This document shows positions 5,058 to 8,916 of a DNA stretch of 8,916 bases, one piece after another. Below the pieces are notes generated by a model. It saw only the letters and a program-made list of their open reading frames with translations. It searched no databases and was not told the DNA's origin. The DNA comes from Methanosarcinales archaeon. Lineage in GTDB: Archaea > Halobacteriota > Methanosarcinia > Methanosarcinales > Methanocomedenaceae. The stretch spans positions 1 through 8,916 of the forward strand of contig DAOUWY010000061.1 of assembly GCA_030666885.1 (NCBI GenBank), written 5' to 3'. The position numbers were made by a program, and so were the translations under genes. Position 1 is the stretch's first letter, and the number at the start of each line of letters is the position of its first letter.

Positions 5058-8009
5058 TTATTTCCCTAAAAACAAGTCTGGGACGACAGGTAATGTTGGT
5101 ATCCACTGGGAAAATTTATTATAAGTTTTACCAAGTTTCTGTGTGAGTTCAATTCCTTTCTTACTACCTGAAATTATTCTGGAATATTCTGAATTTTCAT
5201 CTACAAGTTTTTGCAAAAATCTGCCCAGTTTGTTGAAAGGTTTAACCAATTTCTCTTTATCACTGTCAGCACTAACCTCATCCAGATTATCGCCAATTTC
5301 GTTTAATTTTCTCTCAAACTTTGGATCAAAATCAATCAACAAATCTTTAAAATCATCAAATTCAGATTGAATGGCAGGTATATCAATTTTTAAATTTATA
5401 TCAATATTTGTTTCTACCTTAACATCTGTTTTTACTTTCATTATAGGTTTTACATCGATATATGGTTTAAAATCTATTATTGTTCCCCTTTCATTCACCG
5501 TTCTATTTTCCATATCTTTCATCCTATCTTCCTTTCTTTCATACCCATCTAACAATAATGAAAGTGAAATATATTTCCAATTCTTCTGGCACTGAATCTT
5601 TTCTATGCCACCCTTTTCAGCATCTAATAATCCTTCGTAGTCAAATTTATAAGAACAATCGGTAGAACAACTACATGGTATTTCTTTCATAATCTTTACT
5701 TTTTTGATGGACTTATTAATTTCATCAAAATGATATTGTATGATTGTTAACAATTCCTTTTTATTGCTTCCATTTATTTTAATCTCTATCAATTTTTCCA
5801 ATGGTCTGACCCTGACAAAAGCCCGTGTCTCCTTCCTGCACAATACTGCACCTTCCCGCCAGCATAATTGTGTGCCATCTAATCTTTTTTCAAGATCCTG
5901 ATGAATACGCACTATAAAGCGGGTCATCACACCGGCCGGCAGAAAATCATATCGGTAATAAAAACGTAAATTTTCCGTCATATCCCATTCAAACGCAGGT
6001 TCAGTGCTGGGTAAAAGTTCAGCAACAAGGTGACTTCTCTTATCTGGGAGTTCATATGCCAGTTCAAACTTATTCATGAGTTCCAGCAATTTTAAGTGAA
6101 CTTCTTGTGGATAGACATTCTTATCCCATATCTGCTCCAATTCACTGTGCAATAGAATGCCCCCCCTCTCTTTAACATCATCAGTATCCAGAATCTTATA
6201 AACCGCTTTTGTTGCCCATTCTGGTTTTAAGATAACCATATCCTGCAATTTTATATCCTGAAAATGAATAATTACACCCAGATCGTGCAGATATTCATCC
6301 AAAATATCGATTTGTTTTTTGTCCAGTCCTTCTAAGTGGCAGATATTGCAAAATTCGCTGTATCCTATCAAATCTTCTCCTATTTGCTCAAGCTGTTCAC
6401 GTACCCTGAACCATGAGTCAATCCATGCAGTCTGCATGTGCGGCAGCTGCCAGGCTGTATTGCTGATAACGTTCTTCAAGGTTTGAATTCCTTTGTCATC
6501 TTTGCTATCCACCTTGTATAAATCTATAATTTGCGGAAATTTTTCCCTGAGATCGGTCATATTGAGATCATCATTGCGCTCGTTCAATTTGCTCAGAACC
6601 AATATAATGGGGCTGTCTTCTCCGAATGCCTCAATGGTGTGCAGCCAGTAGTAAATGTGTTCATAATCACGTGATTTGCGGGCATTCCAGACCAGCAAAT
6701 AGACGGATCGTTTGGTTAAAAAGAACTGGTGCGTGGCATGATAGATGTCCTGTCCCCCAAAATCCCAGACATTGAGCTTGATCTCTTCTTTTTCGTTTGT
6801 TGGCGCAGTGATTGACCACTTTAGTATATCAATTCCTTCTGTCGTTTTATCCTCTATAAATTCATCATAGATCAATCGTTTGGCAAGGCATGTTTTCCCC
6901 ACATCTCCCTGGCCCACCAGGATCAACTTTGCTTCATTGACCAGCGTCGCCTCAGTCTCCTTTTCCGGAAGTTGACGTAAATACTCAAAGATCGCCTCAA
7001 TTCCCTGTCTAGCAATTTCCGGAGGCGGTGATTTGAGGAGATTCCCTCCCAGGTCAAGCGTTGTGAGGTTTGCAAGTTGTGTGATCTCAGCGGGCAGTTC
7101 ACTCAACTGGTTCCTGCTCAGGACAAGCGTTGTGAGGTTCGTAAGCTGTGTTATCTCAGTCGGCAGTTCTCTGAGCTGGTTCCCGCTCAGGTGAAGCGTT
7201 GTGAGGTTCGTAAGCTGTGTTATCTCTTCTGGCAGTTCACCCAGCGGGTTCCTGCTCAGGACAAGTGTTGTGAGATTCGCAAGCTGTGTGATCTCAGTCG
7301 GCAATTCTCTCAACTGGTTGAAGCTCAGGTGAAGCGTTGTGAGGTTCGCAAGCTGTGTTATTTCAGCTGGCAGTTCGCTCAGCTGGTTCCCGCTCAGGAC
7401 AAGCATTTTAAGGTTCGCAAGCTGTGTTATTTCAGCTGGCAGTTCGTTGAGCTGGTTGAAGCTCAGGACAAGCATTTTAAGGTTCTTAAGCTGTGTTATC
7501 TCAGTTGGCAGTTCGTTGAGTTGGTTGTGGTTCAGGTGAAGCGTTGTGAGGTTCACAAGCTGTGTTATCTCAGCCGGGAGTTCACTGAGCTGGTTTTGGT
7601 TTAGGACAAGCGTTGTGAGGTTCACAAGCTGTGTTATCTCAGCCGGGAGTTCACTGAGTTGGTTGTGGTTAAGGTCGAGCGTTCTGAGGTTCGCAAGCTG
7701 TCCGATCTCAGCCGGCAGTTTGCTGAGCCGATTGTAGCTCAGGTCAAGCGTTGTGAGATCCGCAAGCTGTCCGATCTCAGCCGGCAGTTCGCTCAGCTGG
7801 TTGTGGTTCAGGACAAGCGTTGTGAGGTTCGTAAGCTGTGTTATCTCAGTCGGCAGTTCGCTCAGCTGGTTGTGGTTCAGGTGAAGCGTTGTGAGGTTCG
7901 CAAGCTGTCCGATCTCAGTCGGCAGTTCGCTCAGCTGGTTTCCGCTCAAGTCAAGCTTAGTCTTACCGGTTCTTGCAGCTTCTTTGATAAGTTTTATAAT
8001 TTTATCCAT
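5058..8009 (-). CDS. ROCO protein: LRR-Roc GTPase-COR, with C-terminal tail
   Basis: A 983-aa intracellular multidomain GTPase of the LRRK2 superfamily; no signal peptide or membrane segment is seen. Start ATG 8009 gives the usual N-terminal helix (MDKIIKLIKEAARTGKTKLDLS); GAGG and GGT lie 12 and 7 nt upstream. Residues 17-335 hold 14 leucine-rich repeats of 23 aa. Roc spans about 360-520: P-loop GQGDVGKT (366-373), switch I T389/T390, DFGGQ (416-420), G4 as SKLN (473-476), G5-like DSK (501-503). COR spans about 530-775 (YPQEVH, MNKFELAYELPD, FLPAGVMTRFIVR, WREGAVL). C779, C781, C785 and C807 form a possible metal site. A tail of alternating hydrophobic/charged residues (845-878), helices and the ending PDLFLGK follow. 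Known Roco proteins dimerise through COR and the GTPase cycle tunes this; the LRRs probably bind a ligand. Output and partner are unknown. The gene is convergent with the housekeeping block and its 3' third is AT-rich. Confidence 0.93.
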   Translation of the reverse strand: MDKIIKLIKEAARTGKTKLDLSGNQLSELPTEIGQLANLTTLHLNHNQLSELPTEITQLTNLTTLVLNHNQLSELPAEIGQLADLTTLDLSYNRLSKLPAEIGQLANLRTLDLNHNQLSELPAEITQLVNLTTLVLNQNQLSELPAEITQLVNLTTLHLNHNQLNELPTEITQLKNLKMLVLSFNQLNELPAEITQLANLKMLVLSGNQLSELPAEITQLANLTTLHLSFNQLRELPTEITQLANLTTLVLSRNPLGELPEEITQLTNLTTLHLSGNQLRELPTEITQLTNLTTLVLSRNQLSELPAEITQLANLTTLDLGGNLLKSPPPEIARQGIEAIFEYLRQLPEKETEATLVNEAKLILVGQGDVGKTCLAKRLIYDEFIEDKTTEGIDILKWSITAPTNEKEEIKLNVWDFGGQDIYHATHQFFLTKRSVYLLVWNARKSRDYEHIYYWLHTIEAFGEDSPIILVLSKLNERNDDLNMTDLREKFPQIIDLYKVDSKDDKGIQTLKNVISNTAWQLPHMQTAWIDSWFRVREQLEQIGEDLIGYSEFCNICHLEGLDKKQIDILDEYLHDLGVIIHFQDIKLQDMVILKPEWATKAVYKILDTDDVKERGGILLHSELEQIWDKNVYPQEVHLKLLELMNKFELAYELPDKRSHLVAELLPSTEPAFEWDMTENLRFYYRYDFLPAGVMTRFIVRIHQDLEKRLDGTQLCWREGAVLCRKETRAFVRVRPLEKLIEIKINGSNKKELLTIIQYHFDEINKSIKKVKIMKEIPCSCSTDCSYKFDYEGLLDAEKGGIEKIQCQKNWKYISLSLLLDGYERKEDRMKDMENRTVNERGTIIDFKPYIDVKPIMKVKTDVKVETNIDINLKIDIPAIQSEFDDFKDLLIDFDPKFERKLNEIGDNLDEVSADSDKEKLVKPFNKLGRFLQKLVDENSEYSRIISGSKKGIELTQKLGKTYNKFSQWIPTLPVVPDLFLGK
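7077..7904 (-). repeat. Twelve tandem 69-bp units encoding leucine-rich repeats
   Basis: Twelve contiguous units of exactly 69 bp (23 codons) match the consensus LxNLTTLxLxxNQLSELPxEITQ. They are flanked by a partial unit on the N-terminal side (residues 17-35) and a degenerate last unit (312-335, with KSPPPEIARQG). This is the bacterial/archaeal-style LRR of Roco proteins. The units are very similar in DNA as well as protein, with differences clustered at the solvent-exposed x positions (H, V or D before the second L; N/S, H/R/F/G after it). The high identity favours unequal recombination and copy-number change. Long + strand open frames across this region are an artefact of the repeat. Confidence 0.95.
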
Positions 8010-8069
8010 TTACATGACCATCCTCTAGGTTCATTGGAATTGATTTTTTATTATGTTTTTTAATTTGCT

Positions 8070-8120
8070 GTGAAAATAAATCACCTAAACTACTAACGTT
8101 GAACCTCTATATCATATAAT
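8070..8120 (-). promoter_or_regulatory. Probable promoter region of the ROCO gene
   Basis: On the - strand two TATA-like elements precede the gene. ATTATATGATATAG (8107-8120) would give a leader of about 75 nt. TTTATTTT (about 8073-8080) lies inside the small inverted repeat GTGA-N7-TCAC (8070-8084) and would give a leader of about 45 nt. The GTGA/TCAC arms around a TATA-like core could be a repressor site. All of this is inference from base content and spacing. Confidence 0.3.
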
Positions 8121-8214
8121 CACACCGCTCCTATTCTGATATTTAATGAACATAGCAGCGTAAATCAAATTTGATAGTTTGCTGTGCGTGTTCATCCTTT
8201 CGGAGGCGACAATC

Positions 8215-8268
8215 ATGGGTACAATGGCTGCTGGGTCAGTTTATATCTCGGCCTTAAATATGCCATAA
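8215..8268 (+). CDS. Candidate 17-aa micro-ORF
   Basis: ATG at 8215 follows GGAGG (8202-8206) with an ideal 8-nt spacer and opens a 17-codon frame (MGTMAAGSVYISALNMP) ending in TAA. No family is recognised. A ribosome binding site of this quality is rare in the surrounding AT-rich DNA, which is the only reason to list it. It may be a micro-peptide, a leader peptide, the start of a decayed gene, or chance. Confidence 0.2.
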   Translation: MGTMAAGSVYISALNMP

Positions 8269-8341
8269 AGTAACGACCTCTTAAGTTCGTCTCATCATAA
8301 TTGGTGACATTAATATAAATATGATGGTAGACGGAGAGCTA

Positions 8342-8464
8342 ATGAGTATTTTCATGCTCATGGGTGGCCTGAAGGGGCATGAACGCTTATTCTGGAAATA
8401 CCACACTTGTTTATACAGTTTGCGAAATACTTACCTGAGTTTGAAAGATAGGTTTATATTTTAA
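8342..8464 (+). CDS. Candidate 40-aa hypothetical ORF
   Basis: ATG 8342 lies 5 nt after GGAG (8333-8336). The frame stays open for 40 codons to TAA 8464, giving a basic, aromatic-rich peptide (MSIFMLMGGLKGHERLFWKY...). An upstream in-frame ATG pair at 8321/8324 would give 47 aa but has a poorer site. TAATATAAAT (8311-8320) just upstream looks like a TATA box but is too close to serve the 8342 start normally. No family is recognised, and noncoding is at least as likely. Confidence 0.2.
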   Translation: MSIFMLMGGLKGHERLFWKYHTCLYSLRNTYLSLKDRFIF

Positions 8465-8579
8465 CAAGTGGATATATTTTTTACTCATATTGCTATTGTT
8501 TTTTCTATGATTATGAAATTATGAATGTTGCCACCAACATATTTTAAAAAATTCATCATCAATCTAAGGGATTTTCAAA

Positions 8580-8609
8580 ATAGTATATGTATTATTAGGA
8601 ATATACTAT
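8580..8609. repeat. 9-bp inverted repeat with 12-nt spacer
   Basis: ATAGTATAT (8580-8588) and ATATACTAT (8601-8609) are perfect inverted copies. The right arm overlaps a TATA-like CTATAAATA (about 8605-8613) that could start a + strand transcript near 8635, just ahead of the larger hairpin. Overlap of an inverted repeat with a TATA box is typical of repressor operators, though the sequence is very AT-rich. Confidence 0.4.
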
Positions 8610-8646
8610 AAATACTATCTCACAAATCAATACAACTAAGGTGAAA

Positions 8647-8688
8647 CCATCAAATTAGAATGTAATCTGGCGTTTCTAATTTGATTGG
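8647..8688. repeat. Long inverted repeat (12-bp perfect arms, bulge-extended)
   Basis: ATCAAATTAGAA (8649-8660) pairs perfectly with TTCTAATTTGAT (8674-8685) across a 13-nt spacer. Allowing a single bulged base extends the stem by CC/GG to 8647-8688. AAGGTGA lies just before the left arm without a start codon at useful distance. No T run follows, so it is not an obvious terminator. Candidates are a dimeric regulator site, the stem of a small RNA, or terminal arms of a miniature element; nothing in the sequence decides. Confidence 0.6.
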
Positions 8689-8707
8689 CGATAATAATCA
8701 TTGTAAA

Positions 8708-8720
8708 GTATATATAAAAA
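8708..8720 (+). promoter_or_regulatory. TATA box for a possible gene at the right edge
   Basis: TATATATAAAAAT is a strong TATA-like element on the + strand and predicts a start near 8740. It precedes the open frame that runs off the right end. It lies in AT-rich DNA, so specificity is limited. Confidence 0.35.
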
Positions 8721-8861
8721 TCACAATAAATTTTAAATATATTAGAATTAAATGTAATAATATTTACACAGATTGGCTCCCATATCCAATCAATAAATGA
8801 TTTAACTAAAAAAGTCGATAGCACAAGCTATATTGTAAAAGAATCAATCCTCGAATTAAGG

Positions 8862-8916
8862 TTGATCCGAGATTATATGAATTTCTCAAAAGCGTTTGCA
8901 GGTTCAATACCGTTTG
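8862..8916 (+). CDS. Possible partial gene running off the right edge
   Basis: The frame is open from just after TAA 8727-8729 to the window end and reads like real protein from about 8760, with KESILELRLIRDYMNFSKAF near the end. In-frame start candidates are TTG 8862 (AAGG immediately before) and ATG 8877; neither has an ideal ribosome binding site. The protein-like text begins upstream of both. The gene may therefore use a non-standard start or have lost its 5' end, or the apparent coding signal may be chance. Family not recognised; only the N-terminal part would be visible. Confidence 0.3.
   Translation, partial: MIRDYMNFSKAFAGSIPF

Larger units (their letters stand above)
8121..8729. other. 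AT-rich intergenic region with tiny ORFs and inverted repeats
   Basis: More than 600 bp with no gene I can support firmly. It contains a perfect 12-bp palindrome ATCAAATTTGAT (8164-8175) and a 17-codon ORF with an ideal GGAGG (8215-8268). It also has a 40-codon ORF (8342-8464) with GGAG 5 nt upstream, a 7-bp stem TTCATGC/GCATGAA (8351-8383), and two longer inverted repeats listed separately. The unusual number of inverted repeats and TATA-like elements would suit a regulatory zone, a small RNA locus, or the scar of a mobile element. No transposase or integrase fragment was seen. Confidence 0.5.

Noticed and set aside
4957..5124. 55-aa + strand ORF with a hydrophobic N-terminus (MLLVMAVIFFGVAI) and GGAG 8 nt upstream
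   Set aside because: It overlaps the 3' end of the ROCO gene on the other strand and continues the frame of the suspected pseudogene; its C-terminal half is antisense to the conserved ROCO tail. Described within the pseudogene entry, not as a gene.
7077..7904. CRISPR-like regular repeat spacing
   Set aside because: The whole 69-bp period is repeated and encodes LRRs; there are no unique spacers between short repeats.
7077..8063. Several long + strand open frames antisense to the LRR region, with repeats such as ISAGSSLSW or LSRQF
   Set aside because: They are the complement of the 69-bp LRR repeat. A repeat whose length is divisible by three and which lacks stops in one antisense frame stays open throughout, and the products match no plausible family.

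Overview
The window looks like part of a euryarchaeal chromosome, most likely from the methanogen/ANME side (Methanosarcinales or relatives). The evidence is an archaeal-type threonyl-tRNA synthetase with a D-aminoacyl-deacylase-like editing domain, ribosomal protein eS1 (S3Ae), a tRNA-Pro without an encoded CCA, A/T-rich TATA-type promoters, GGTGA/GGAGG ribosome binding sites, and a poly-T terminator. The lineage assignment is an inference from gene style and not a measured placement.

Left half (1-4654), housekeeping, all on the + strand: thrS (239-2179), tRNA-Pro(UGG) (2240-2314), rps3ae (2518-3126, TTG start behind a strong GGAGG) and a threonine/lysine-pathway aspartokinase with two C-terminal ACT domains (3257-4654). 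Spacing and separate TATA candidates suggest separate transcription units, except that the tRNA lies only 60 nt after thrS and could be co-transcribed. ThrRS consumes threonine and aspartokinase commits aspartate to making it, so the two are linked metabolically. Nothing in the sequence shows joint regulation.

Middle (4655-5057): a stretch with no intact gene. It holds what looks like the decayed 5' end of a secreted sugar-dehydrogenase-like gene. A signal-peptide-like segment and an LPPGYKIDIFA-type segment lie in different frames.

Right half (5058-8916), accessory: one large convergent - strand gene (5058-8009, 983 aa) encodes a ROCO protein, in the superfamily of human LRRK2. Its order is 14 leucine-rich repeats, Roc GTPase, COR dimerisation domain, a Cys-containing segment, then a beta-like/helical tail ending PDLFLGK. 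Twelve LRR units are exact 69-bp tandem repeats with signs of recent block duplication. The Roc G4 motif is SKLN instead of the usual [N/T]KxD, which may alter or abolish guanine specificity. Upstream of this gene lie about 850 bp of AT-rich DNA. This stretch contains inverted repeats (one with 12-bp perfect arms), several TATA-like elements, two tiny ORFs with good ribosome binding sites, and at the right edge a possible partial gene. No partner gene for the ROCO protein is visible, so its role (signalling, defence or other) cannot be settled here. It is the best candidate for unusual biology in the window.
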